A stretch of 48,551 bases of DNA from CAVHIG01 sp963636105. GTDB lineage: Bacteria; Bacillota; Clostridia; Peptostreptococcales; Anaerovoracaceae. The notes beneath the pieces were generated by a model. That model worked only from the letters and a program-made list of their open reading frames with translations. It was not told where the DNA came from and searched no databases. The stretch is taken from NCBI GenBank assembly GCA_963636105.1, contig CAVHIG010000005.1, positions 1-48,551 of the forward strand, read 5' to 3'. A program made the translations under genes and the position numbers. Shown here piece by piece: positions 40,378 through 48,551 of the stretch. The stretch's first letter is position 1. Each line of letters opens with the position of its first letter.

Positions 40378-41658
40378 ATGAAAGAACAGACACTAGAAAC
40401 TAAGAAATTGTCTCCTAAAGACATAATTGTTGTCGGATTTGCACTGTTCGCAATGTTTTTCGGCGCGGGCAATGTTATCTTCCCGCCTTACCTCGGTATC
40501 GAAGCCGGCCCGCAGTGGTTCACAGCTTTCGTATCATACTATATCGCAGATATAGGTCTTGCTTTACTTGCTGTATTTGCTCTCCTGCGTGTAGGTAGCT
40601 CAGATGCAGTTACACAGCGTCTCGGAAAGATTCCTGCAGCGATACTCATGAGTGCGATGATCCTTTGTATAGGACCTTGCGTAGCGATTCCTCGTACCGC
40701 AGCTTCCACTTATGAAATGGCTATCGCTCCGAATATCCCAGCTATTCCATCAGTTATTTTCTCGATTATATTCTTCGCAATTGTACTCTTCCTGTGCATA
40801 CGTGAGTCTGCCGTAGTAGACGTTGTAGGTGCTATCCTTACACCGCTCCTCCTCGTTGGACTTATCGTAATCATCATAAAGGGTATGATCACTCCTCTTG
40901 GTGAGATTGCTCTTGAAGCACAGGGTGACAATGTTATCCTCGGTGGTATAAAGGCCGGATATCAGACACTGGATGCTCTCGCAGCTCTTCCATTTGGTAT
41001 AATCGTTCTCCAGAGCGTAATCGACAAGGGTTACAAGACAAAGAGTGACCAGAAAAAGGCTACAGCTGCTGCTTCCATCCTTGCAGGTATACTGCTCCTC
41101 ATCGTATACGGTGGTCTTTGCTACCTCGGCGCAACAGTTTCCAGACAGTATGGTCTTGAAATCGCACGTGCTGACCTCATCATGGCTATCGTACAGGCTC
41201 TCATGGGCAAAGCTGGTATGATCATCTTCGGCGTTGTTGTAGGTCTTGCTTGTCTCACAACAGCAATCGGACTCACAAGCTCCGCTGCAGCTTACTTCTC
41301 ACAGCTTTCAAACGGCAAGCTTTCCTATAAGCTCGTTGTAATCATCGTTTGCGTATTCAGTGCAGCTGCTTCCAACGTTGGTCTTGACACAATCATCTCC
41401 ATCGCAGCACCGGTTCTGGATATCGTATATCCACCTGCACTCGTTGTTATCCTCGTATCGCTCATCATTCCAAATGTCAGCGATTGGTTCTCACGCGGCG
41501 CAGCGATCGGAGCTCTTCTTACAGCCGTTCTGACAACATTCGGAGTATCCGCAATGTCAGTTCTTCCGCTTTACAGCATGGGTATGCACTGGATCATTCC
41601 TGCACTCGTATTCGGACTCATCGGTCTTGCTCTTGGCAAGGGAAAGAAGACAGCTTAA
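40378..41658 (+). CDS. brnQ: Branched-chain amino acid transporter (BrnQ, LIVCS family)
   Basis: Cation-coupled uptake of leucine, isoleucine and valine. The 426-aa protein starts with the family block LSPKDIIVVGFALFAMFFGA followed by GNVIFPPYLG, and has about twelve hydrophobic segments. GPCVAIPRTAASTYEMAI and CLTTAIGLTSSAAAYFS are further matches. AAGGAAGGAG precedes the ATG. Codon use is noticeably enriched in C-ending codons compared with its neighbours, suggesting strong expression. A strong terminator follows. Confidence 0.96.
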   Translation: MKEQTLETKKLSPKDIIVVGFALFAMFFGAGNVIFPPYLGIEAGPQWFTAFVSYYIADIGLALLAVFALLRVGSSDAVTQRLGKIPAAILMSAMILCIGPCVAIPRTAASTYEMAIAPNIPAIPSVIFSIIFFAIVLFLCIRESAVVDVVGAILTPLLLVGLIVIIIKGMITPLGEIALEAQGDNVILGGIKAGYQTLDALAALPFGIIVLQSVIDKGYKTKSDQKKATAAASILAGILLLIVYGGLCYLGATVSRQYGLEIARADLIMAIVQALMGKAGMIIFGVVVGLACLTTAIGLTSSAAAYFSQLSNGKLSYKLVVIIVCVFSAAASNVGLDTIISIAAPVLDIVYPPALVVILVSLIIPNVSDWFSRGAAIGALLTAVLTTFGVSAMSVLPLYSMGMHWIIPALVFGLIGLALGKGKKTA

Positions 41659-41697
41659 TATTAGCATAATAAAAAACTTCTTAAAAACGAACCATAA

Positions 41698-41733
41698 AAC
41701 CAAAAGCCACGCTCACCGCGTGGCTTTTGGTTT
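41698..41733. terminator. Bidirectional terminator between brnQ and the hybrid kinase
   Basis: AACCAAAAGCCACGC and GCGTGGCTTTTGGTT arms around a 4-nt loop, with T-runs on both sides, between convergent genes ending at 41658 and 41758. Confidence 0.9.
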
Positions 41734-41757
41734 TTCATTGATTCAATCTGTCACTTT

Positions 41758-44556
41758 TCAGCTTTCAGCAAATATTTGCTTGAGAACCTTCGCTACCGTA
41801 TCGATACTGATAGGCTTTGCGATATGCCCGTTCATTCCGGCCTCTAAAGCTTTTTTTCTGTCTTCATTGAAGGCATTTGCTGTCATCGCGACTATAGGAA
41901 TATTGGCCTTGCTCTGATTTGATAATGCCCGGATCTTTTTTGCGGTATCATAGCCATTCAAATTTGGCATCTGTATATCCATGAGTATAAGTGAGTAATA
42001 TCCGGCCTCGTGACTTTGCAGCATATCTATACATTCTATGCCATCCTTTGCCAGCTCTACAAGCGCACCGCTGTTTTCCAAAAGGGTTGTCGCTATCTCG
42101 GCATTGAGCTCGTTGTCCTCGGTAAGCAGGATTCGCTTACCCTCAAAACTTACATTCTCAGCTTTCTCTGAGCCAATGCTTTCACTCAGAAATTCCTCTG
42201 GATTATCCACAATCCGCAAGCTCATACCTACGGTAAATGTACTGCCCTCACCCGGCTTGCTCCGAACACTGACTGTACCGCCCATAAGATCTGTCAGCTT
42301 TTTCACTATCGCCATACCAAGCCCTGTACCCATGATCTTGCTTTCAGTAGAATTATGCTCGCGCGTAAAATTGTCAAACACGTGCTTCTGAAATTCCTCT
42401 GTCATGCCTATGCCGCTATCTGACACCTCACAAATATAGTCTCCATAGCCTTCAAAATCAGAAGAGCGCTCCTTTAAGCTAATGGATATATTTCCTCCTT
42501 CAGGCGTATATTTTATAGCATTTGAAAGCAGATTCAGCATAATCTCACGTATCTTGTGCGCATCGGTATATACATAACGGTGTACTATATCGATATTCTT
42601 TGTAAAATTGAGCTTTTTCTCGCGTATATCATTTTCAAATACGATAAGATAGCTCTCGTCCTTAAGATCCGCAAATTCTTCATTCAAGGACTCTCTGCCG
42701 CTGTCTATTTTGGCTACTTCCAGGACATTATTTATGAGCCTTAGCAAGTATTCACCGGAGACCTTGATCTTGCCTATGTACTCCCTTATCTTATCCGGAT
42801 TGTCAATATTTTTGAGCATAAGCTCATTGAATCCAAGCACGGCATTCATAGGAGTACGTATATCATGTGACATATTGAAGAGGAAGGTGCTCTTTGCGGC
42901 ATTTGCCCTCTCCGCCTCACTCTTCAAAGCCTTCTGAATCGCGAGCTGCCGGCGCTGCTTTCGAATATACAAAACCGCAAGCACCATGAGCATCGCTACC
43001 ACACATATCAAGGCAAGGCCTATTCCGACGACATGCTCACGAACAAAATCAAGCATATCATATGAATCAAAAGCATCCAGATATGGATAAGAATGATCAT
43101 ATCCATATGTAGTGCCTATCAGCTTCAGACCGCGATTTACAAGCATCAAAAGCCCCTTATTGCCACGCGCTATTCCAAAGCTTTTCCCTGTGACCTCCTC
43201 AAGCTGAATATACGAAAGCTTGCTGTATTTTGATTGCTCTGTCACATATTGGGTACGCAGCGCATCCATAATTGTGCCATCTACCTCACCCGCGAGCACT
43301 GCCGCAAGGCAAGCATCAATCGTAGGATAAGTCTTAATCTCAGCATCCGGGTATGTCAGCTGTGTATATTCCTCCTGAAATTGATTCCCTTCCTCTACAG
43401 CAATTGTATTTATCGATTTTTTCCCTTTAAGTGAATCTTTATAGAAAATCACGCCCCTATCGCTGATCACCTCGGACGAAGCGCTGATATCGTCCTGCTC
43501 AAGATGCCAGGTATTGCTTGTTATCGGAAACACAAGGTCTATCTCTCCCGTGTGGAGAGCGTCCACAAGATCTTGATAATCATCATAAAGGAGATATTGT
43601 ATGCTTGGGATCTTATCAGTCTCCACGGAACGGAAAACGGCATCCAGCACATCCCTCATAATACCGGTAGCCTTGCCTTCAGCATCCCTTGCGCAATACG
43701 GAAGATAATTGTCGATATAGCCTACCCTCAGCACAGAATGCTGCTCAATCCAGCTCTGCTCATCCTTGGTCAGCGTCCTTCCCTTGTAGACAGTACCATA
43801 ATTATTATATTGCATTTTTTGCAGAGCATACGGATCCGCGGAATTCATACAGCTTATCGCCTCATTGAGCTCCTTCAAAAGGTCAGGCCTTTGTATGCTT
43901 ACTGCGACATAAGAAGGTTCCTCGCCCAAGGCGACAGCGGCTGTTATTCCGGCATAATCCGATCCTCCATCCAAGGTCCTCGGCTCGAGATCTATCTCTC
44001 CTCTGCTAAATGCCGCATGTAAATCGTCAAAGGTCTCGAAGTAGATTCTCTCTGCGGAAACGTCGTTTGTACTGAGCCACGCCTCGGCAAAGTCAGAGAT
44101 GCGGTTGTTTCTCAAAAGGCCGATTTTTTTGCCCTCAAATGAGGATAGATCGCCGAGATTTATACTCTCATCATCGGAACGCTTAAAGAGATAATATTCG
44201 TCCGTCTCCATCGGGCTGCTCGGAAAGAGCATCAGCTTCTTTCTCTCCTCAGTCAGAGACATGCCCGCCATAAAATCGATCTCGCCTTTGCAAAGCCTTT
44301 CATAAAGATCTGACCAATCACCATAGACATATTCATATTCCCATGATGTATAATCCGTAAGTTTTCTAAGATAATCATATGCATAGCCACTCTTTGGCTC
44401 ATCGTCACTATCCCCTTCTTGAAAAAGATCACTGATAAACCAGCCTACACGAACTACCTTTGCCTCATTTTCCGCCGCGTACACAGACGGTGACGCAGGC
44501 ACTATCATTATAAGCGCAAAAATGAAGCAAAGCACAGGTCTAAGCAGTTTCCGCAT
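41758..44556 (-). CDS. Hybrid sensor histidine kinase with two periplasmic substrate-binding domains
   Basis: A 932-aa membrane sensor. Signal peptide 1-28; two SBP_bac_3-type domains at about 35-255 and 275-490 (VLRVGYIDNYLPYCARDAEG opens the second); transmembrane helix about 510-531; HisKA with H564 in FNMSHDIRTPMNAVLGF. The ATPase has NLLSNAIKYTPEGG (675-688), DSGIGM and GTGLGMAI. The C-terminal receiver has D860 in LILMDIQMPNLNGYD. GGAGG precedes the ATG. It likely senses an amino acid-like ligand and ends in phosphorelay; no response-regulator partner is adjacent. The segment N-D-V-S-A-E-R (164-170) is encoded by a 21-bp sequence identical to one in ispH. Confidence 0.94.
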   Translation of the reverse strand: MRKLLRPVLCFIFALIMIVPASPSVYAAENEAKVVRVGWFISDLFQEGDSDDEPKSGYAYDYLRKLTDYTSWEYEYVYGDWSDLYERLCKGEIDFMAGMSLTEERKKLMLFPSSPMETDEYYLFKRSDDESINLGDLSSFEGKKIGLLRNNRISDFAEAWLSTNDVSAERIYFETFDDLHAAFSRGEIDLEPRTLDGGSDYAGITAAVALGEEPSYVAVSIQRPDLLKELNEAISCMNSADPYALQKMQYNNYGTVYKGRTLTKDEQSWIEQHSVLRVGYIDNYLPYCARDAEGKATGIMRDVLDAVFRSVETDKIPSIQYLLYDDYQDLVDALHTGEIDLVFPITSNTWHLEQDDISASSEVISDRGVIFYKDSLKGKKSINTIAVEEGNQFQEEYTQLTYPDAEIKTYPTIDACLAAVLAGEVDGTIMDALRTQYVTEQSKYSKLSYIQLEEVTGKSFGIARGNKGLLMLVNRGLKLIGTTYGYDHSYPYLDAFDSYDMLDFVREHVVGIGLALICVVAMLMVLAVLYIRKQRRQLAIQKALKSEAERANAAKSTFLFNMSHDIRTPMNAVLGFNELMLKNIDNPDKIREYIGKIKVSGEYLLRLINNVLEVAKIDSGRESLNEEFADLKDESYLIVFENDIREKKLNFTKNIDIVHRYVYTDAHKIREIMLNLLSNAIKYTPEGGNISISLKERSSDFEGYGDYICEVSDSGIGMTEEFQKHVFDNFTREHNSTESKIMGTGLGMAIVKKLTDLMGGTVSVRSKPGEGSTFTVGMSLRIVDNPEEFLSESIGSEKAENVSFEGKRILLTEDNELNAEIATTLLENSGALVELAKDGIECIDMLQSHEAGYYSLILMDIQMPNLNGYDTAKKIRALSNQSKANIPIVAMTANAFNEDRKKALEAGMNGHIAKPISIDTVAKVLKQIFAES

Positions 44557-44710
44557 AAATTCGCCTCCTCTACCTTACTGAAATCACTCTCAACCTATTT
44601 ATTATATCATTTCATACCTTGCAATAAAATACAATTTTCTATATGCTCTGGGAAAGTTTTTTGATAAAAACATAAGCGGGGTTCGACCCCCCTATGTCCT
44701 TCTTACACGA

Positions 44711-44738
44711 AAAAAACCACGCTCATCGCGTGGCTTTT
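44711..44738 (-). terminator. Terminator downstream of tRNA-Ala
   Basis: AAAACCACGC and GCGTGGCTTTT arms around a TCATC-like loop, with a T-run on the minus strand, 7 nt after the tRNA 3' end. Confidence 0.85.
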
Positions 44739-44744
44739 TCGTTT

Positions 44745-44820
44745 TGGTGGAGCATAGGGGGATCGAACCCCTGGCCTCAAGATTGCGAACCTTGCGCTCT
44801 CCCAGCTGAGCTAATACCCC
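44745..44820 (-). tRNA. tRNA-Ala (anticodon CGC)
   Basis: Full cloverleaf on the minus strand. The acceptor GGGGTAT pairs with ATGCTCC and includes the G3-U70 pair that marks alanine tRNAs. The D-stem is GCTC/GAGC, anticodon loop TTCGCAA gives CGC, the T-arm is AGGGGTTCGATCCCCCT and the CCA is encoded. Reads GCG codons. Confidence 0.95.
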
Positions 44821-44826
44821 ACATAC

Positions 44827-44848
44827 GGCGTCCGATTTCTCGGACGCC
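44827..44848 (-). terminator. Hairpin between ispH-rpsA and tRNA-Ala
   Basis: GGCGTCCG and CGGACGCC arms with a 6-nt loop. No T-run follows on the minus strand, so it may be a processing site rather than a strict terminator. Confidence 0.4.
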
Positions 44849-44969
44849 ATTTATTATACATCCTTATTTCAAGATATGCAAGCCCCTTTACAAAATAAAA
44901 AGATATAATTCAAATCATTGCCCGAAAATGAGGCTGCATATGCTATGAAACCTTATAAAGAGCCCAGAT

Positions 44970-46955
44970 CTAAGCTTCCTCAGAAACCTCTTCCTCTGGC
45001 AGACAAGCCTTGATGCTCAGGCTTATTCTCTTTCTCTCCTTGTCGATTTCAAGAATCTTTGCGTCTACTTCCTGGCCTACAGTGAGCTCCTCAGCAATAT
45101 TTGTAACTCTTCTGTTTGCAACCTCGGAAATATGTACAAGACCGTCAAGACCAGGCTCAAGCTCTACAAATGCGCCATATTCCTTGATCTGAACAACCTT
45201 ACCAGTCACAACCTGACCCTCAGTAAACTTTTCGTCGATTACTGACCATGGCTCCGGCTGAGTCTGCTTGAGACCGAGAGAAATCTTGCCCTTCTCTTCG
45301 TTCATAGCAAGTACCTTTACCTGAATCTTCTGTCCGATTGTAAGAACTTCCTGCGGATTCTTGAGCTTGCCCCAGGAAATCTCAGAGATATGAAGAAGAC
45401 CGTCGATTCCGCCTATGTCTACAAATGCGCCATAGTCGGTAAATCTCATAACTGTACCTTCCACAACATCACCTACGTTCAGCGAACTCCAAATTTCAGC
45501 GATCTTTCTTGCCTTTTCTTCCGCAAGAATTGCTTTGTGTGAGAATACGGCTCTGCCCTTCATCTTATCCACACGGCTTACCCTTACAGGCAGAACCTTG
45601 CCGATAAACTCTGCGGCACTTTCTACGAATTTGTCAGAAAGCTGTGATAGCGGAATAAATCCCGTAACTTCCTTGTAAGCAGCTATTACACCGCCCTTTA
45701 CTTCTCTGATAACCTTGACACTTATAGTCTCCTTGTCATCCAGAGCTTTGCTGATCTCATCCCAATGTTCACTGACTTCAAGCTTCTTCTTTGAAAGTAT
45801 AATCTCACCGTCTTCAATCTTTACAACCTTCGCCTGAATCTCGTCGCCTTCCTTGTACAGATCGCTGATCTTCTGATCTCCCTCCAATGTCAACTCGTCC
45901 ATAGGGATAATACCGTCTTTTTTGCAGCCAAGGTTAACGATGATTTCCTTGTTTGTAACCTGGATGATAGTACCAGTTACAATTTCTCCGCTACGTGGCA
46001 ATCTTAACGATTTTTCGATTTCGTCCATGAAATCGTCCATGAAATTAGCTTCCATGCTTTCAGTGATGTTTTCACTCATATTAGCAATAACCTCCATAAT
46101 TACTCTTTCGGGTGTCGATGCACCCGCCGTAATACCTATTTTATTACATTTTTCGATTTCTTTCAATGGTAAATATTCTATATTTTCAACAAAATACGTT
46201 TTTTCGCAATATTTTTTTGCAATATCATAGAGTTTCTTCGTATTTGAGCTTTTTTTGTCTCCTACAATTATCATAATATCACATTTTTTGGCAATTTCCA
46301 TACAGCTCTTCTGCCGCTCGGCCGTCGCGCTGCACACCGTATTCTTTACAGTGATCTTTCTCCCGCTCTCGCGAAGTATGTCGCAAATCTCATCAAAAAT
46401 TTCTTTTCTTATAGTAGTCTGCGCCACAACAAATACCGGCCTCTCAAATTCCGGGGTGCCTGCCAGCGCCTTCCATTCCGCGCAAAGCCCCCTCGCCTCC
46501 TCAGTCGTATTTATGGCAACTGCCTCGCCGCTGCACCAGCCCTTGATTCCAATGACCTCCGGGTGAGCCGCATCCCCGACAATCACCACGTCCTCGCCGT
46601 TTCCGCCAGCCTCATGCACAAGCTCGTGAATTTTTTGTACAAAAGGACAGGTCGCGTCTATCACGCAAAGGTTTCTCTCTGCGGAAACGTCGTAGAAGCT
46701 CTTCGGCTCGCCGTGTGAGCGCACGATTATGGTGCTGCCTTTGTCGGCGTCAAGCGGTGAATCCACCGTGATGAGTCCCTTTTCTTCGAGCTCGTCGGTC
46801 ACAATTTTGTTGTGTATGAGCGAGCCGCAGGAGTAGACCTTTTCGCCCCTCTTCGCTTCCAAAATATCCTCTGCCTGCTTGATGGCTCTCTTTACGCCAA
46901 AGCAAAAGCCCGCGTATTCCGCCCTTATAATCTCTCTTTTCATAGTCACCGTCAT
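44970..46955 (-). CDS. ispH-rpsA: Fused 4-hydroxy-3-methylbut-2-enyl diphosphate reductase / 30S ribosomal protein S1
   Basis: A 661-aa fusion. Residues 1-280 are IspH, the last step of the MEP isoprenoid pathway, with iron-sulfur cysteines in FCFGVKRA, DATCPFVQKIH and NTVCSATAERQ. The rest has four S1 RNA-binding repeats, e.g. GEIVTGTIIQVTNKEIIVNLGC, DVVEGTVMRFTDYGAFVDIGG and GQVVTGKVVQIKEYGAFVELE. The fusion is known in Clostridia. The ATG overlaps the rarA stop (ATGA) and AGGAAAG lies upstream. IspH carries two local GCGGAAAC-type motifs (46595-46607 and 46673-46693). Confidence 0.96.
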   Translation of the reverse strand: MTVTMKREIIRAEYAGFCFGVKRAIKQAEDILEAKRGEKVYSCGSLIHNKIVTDELEEKGLITVDSPLDADKGSTIIVRSHGEPKSFYDVSAERNLCVIDATCPFVQKIHELVHEAGGNGEDVVIVGDAAHPEVIGIKGWCSGEAVAINTTEEARGLCAEWKALAGTPEFERPVFVVAQTTIRKEIFDEICDILRESGRKITVKNTVCSATAERQKSCMEIAKKCDIMIIVGDKKSSNTKKLYDIAKKYCEKTYFVENIEYLPLKEIEKCNKIGITAGASTPERVIMEVIANMSENITESMEANFMDDFMDEIEKSLRLPRSGEIVTGTIIQVTNKEIIVNLGCKKDGIIPMDELTLEGDQKISDLYKEGDEIQAKVVKIEDGEIILSKKKLEVSEHWDEISKALDDKETISVKVIREVKGGVIAAYKEVTGFIPLSQLSDKFVESAAEFIGKVLPVRVSRVDKMKGRAVFSHKAILAEEKARKIAEIWSSLNVGDVVEGTVMRFTDYGAFVDIGGIDGLLHISEISWGKLKNPQEVLTIGQKIQVKVLAMNEEKGKISLGLKQTQPEPWSVIDEKFTEGQVVTGKVVQIKEYGAFVELEPGLDGLVHISEVANRRVTNIAEELTVGQEVDAKILEIDKERKRISLSIKACLPEEEVSEEA

Positions 46956-48232
46956 TTCTTTCCTGATTTTTCAAGTCCTTCAAGAAATTTCTTGAAGGCC
47001 GCTTCATTTCCGTTTTCCGTAGGCTTGTAATAGCGCACGCCTTCTTTGTAGAGGTTGTCAGGCAGATATTGCTGCTTGACGTATCCTCCGTAGCTGTGAG
47101 GATATTTGTAGTCGAGTCCTCTTCCCAGTTTTTTTGCTCCGCCGTAGTGTGAGTCCATCAAATGTGCGGGAACGTCGTCTATTTTCCTTGTGCGCAGGTC
47201 CGCCGTAGCCGCGTCGAGTGCCATACAAGAAGCATTTGACTTTGGGCTTGAAGCGAGCAATATCACTGCCTGCGCGAGATTTATCCTGGCCTCCGGAAGG
47301 CCTACCATGTTTGCCGCCTGTACACAGGCTGTCACTATGGTGATAGCATTTGGATAAGCCATGCCTATGTCCTCGCTTGCCATGACAAGAAGTCTCCTGC
47401 CTATCATTTGGATGTCGGCGCCGCCTTCAAGGAGCCGCGCAAGGTAGTGCACAGCTGCGTCCGGGTCGCTTCCTCTTACTGATTTTTGCAGTGCTGACAG
47501 CAGATTGTATTTGTCCTCGGATCTGTCATAAAAGGTGGTCTGCCGCTGCATGGCCTCCGCGACTATCGCCTTGTCAAGCCGCCTACCCTCACCTAAATTT
47601 TCAGCGATAAAGCCCAATGTGTCGAGCGCCACTCTTGCATCGCCGCTGCTCATGGCCGCAAGGATTTCTATGGCATCCTCATCATAATCGATATGGAGGC
47701 TGCCTACGCCCCTTTCTACGTCCCTGAGAGCCCGCAGGAGCAGCGAAGTTACCTCATCCTTATCCAGACGATGGAACTCGTAAATATTCCTCACACGGCT
47801 TATTATGGCGTTATTTACAGAGAAATACGGATTTTCCGTAGTGCTCCCGATAAAGCGAATCATGCCGTCCTCAAGAGCCTTCAAAAGCGAGTCCTGCTGG
47901 AGCTTGTTCCATCTGTGGATTTCGTCGACGTAGACGTAGGTAGTCTCCTTTTGAAAGCCGAAAAATTTTGTCCTTGCCTTTTCTATGATTTCCTTGAGCT
48001 CCTTTGTGCCGGTAGATGAAGCATTGAGCTCGTAAAAATTCGCATCCATTTCGCGGGCGATTATCCTTGCGAGTGTGGTCTTTCCGGTGCCTGAAGGCCC
48101 AAAGAAAATGGCCGAATCAAAGGTCTTATTTTCTATTGAATTGTACAGAAGCGAGCCCTTGTACATAAAATTTTTCTGGCCCACAAATTCCTCGAGCTTC
48201 TCCGGCCTCATCCTCGTCGCCAGTGGTATCAT
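46952..48232 (-). CDS. rarA: Replication-associated recombination protein A (RarA/MgsA)
   Basis: AAA+ ATPase acting at stalled replication forks, related to the clamp-loader family. The 426-aa protein starts MIPLATRMRPEKLEEFVGQ, with Walker A FFGPSGTGKTTLAR, Walker B YVYVDEIHRWNK, sensor IGSTTENPYFSVNNAIISR and the C-terminal AHLMDSHYGGAKKLGRG block. GAGGTGAAG lies upstream of the ATG. Its stop overlaps the ispH start, so the two are translationally coupled. Complete. Confidence 0.97.
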   Translation of the reverse strand: MIPLATRMRPEKLEEFVGQKNFMYKGSLLYNSIENKTFDSAIFFGPSGTGKTTLARIIAREMDANFYELNASSTGTKELKEIIEKARTKFFGFQKETTYVYVDEIHRWNKLQQDSLLKALEDGMIRFIGSTTENPYFSVNNAIISRVRNIYEFHRLDKDEVTSLLLRALRDVERGVGSLHIDYDEDAIEILAAMSSGDARVALDTLGFIAENLGEGRRLDKAIVAEAMQRQTTFYDRSEDKYNLLSALQKSVRGSDPDAAVHYLARLLEGGADIQMIGRRLLVMASEDIGMAYPNAITIVTACVQAANMVGLPEARINLAQAVILLASSPKSNASCMALDAATADLRTRKIDDVPAHLMDSHYGGAKKLGRGLDYKYPHSYGGYVKQQYLPDNLYKEGVRYYKPTENGNEAAFKKFLEGLEKSGKK

Positions 48233-48278
48233 AACACTTCACCTCGCCATTTGCTTTTTTCATCATGTCGCATAATCT

Positions 48279-48491
48279 TCACCTGCTCGCAAGCAAGATG
48301 ACAAGCCCGCCTATGACAAGTATCGGCAAGGCCAGATAAATCAAGCCTCCTAATACCATTCCTATCAGAATCACCGGGAAAAACAAAACATAGCAAATCA
48401 GCTTCAGAATTCCCCAAGATGCCTTCAAGCCGATAAGCAGGCACTTCCCCATAAATCCAAGCAAACATATAGCAAATATAAAATTCAACAT
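48279..48491 (-). CDS. Small hydrophobic membrane protein
   Basis: A 70-aa protein with two or three hydrophobic segments, MLNFIFAICLLGFMG, ILKLICYVLFFPVILIGMVL and YLALPILVIGGLVILLASR. The start at 48491 follows GGAG with correct spacing; two in-frame ATGs upstream exist. The 21 bp covering the ribosome site and start (48489-48509) are identical to those of prmA. It lies 46 nt before rarA on the same strand. Function unknown. Confidence 0.65.
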   Translation of the reverse strand: MLNFIFAICLLGFMGKCLLIGLKASWGILKLICYVLFFPVILIGMVLGGLIYLALPILVIGGLVILLASR

Positions 48492-48551
48492 AAAAATCTC
48501 CATTCCGCCGCCTTGCGTCGGCACAAATAATCAAGTAAAGCTCTCTTATCC

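Overview
The window reads like a chromosomal stretch of a low-to-mid GC Clostridia-type Firmicute. Three things suggest this: the fused IspH-ribosomal protein S1 gene, strong AGGAGG-like ribosome binding sites, and the mix of YgiQ, BMP lipoprotein, BrnQ and DUF4143 ATPase genes. The exact taxon cannot be fixed from the sequence alone. Most genes lie on the minus strand.

1-9.7 kb: a complete type I-E CRISPR-Cas locus on the minus strand, in the order cas3-cas8e-cse2-cas7e-cas5e-cas6e-cas1-cas2, ending in an array that continues past the left edge. Cas2 is fused to a DEDDh exonuclease and seems to lack a normal start codon for its first beta strand. A decayed copy of the repeat, leader and cas2 3' end lies upstream of the cas3 promoter, so near-homologous direct repeats bracket the whole cas operon.

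9.9-11.3 kb: a phage remnant (broken minor-capsid gene and two small ORFs) next to tRNA-Arg(CCG).

11.4-22.8 kb: a cluster that looks dedicated to D-amino acids and peptides: alanine racemase, M20 amidohydrolase, M55 D-aminopeptidase, N-acyl-D-amino-acid deacylase, a beta-lactamase-fold protein, a P1/DmpA aminopeptidase, an enhancer-type sigma-54 regulator, an Asp/Glu racemase and diaminopimelate decarboxylase. A well-formed sigma-54 promoter precedes the P1 peptidase gene.

22.8-28.6 kb: an orphan DNA methyltransferase, YgiQ, a BMP-type lipoprotein, a Nudix hydrolase and a small P-loop protein. 28.7-35.6 kb: an accessory zone with three DUF4143-type ATPases, short repeats, a broken small gene, a truncated Sel1-repeat gene and a 216-bp MITE-like element.

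35.8-48.5 kb: mainly housekeeping genes: rlmN, rsmE, prmA, a cupin, a LysR regulator divergent from brnQ, a hybrid histidine kinase with two substrate-binding domains, tRNA-Ala(CGC), ispH-rpsA, rarA and a small membrane protein.

Two signals cut across these regions. A short motif around GCGGAAACGGCG recurs far above chance inside unrelated coding sequences (cas6e, alr, the methyltransferase, rsmE, prmA, the kinase, ispH), often as a perfect palindrome coding for N-G-A-V-S-A, and in rsmE as an evident in-frame insertion. The cas operon is also flanked by ancient direct repeats.
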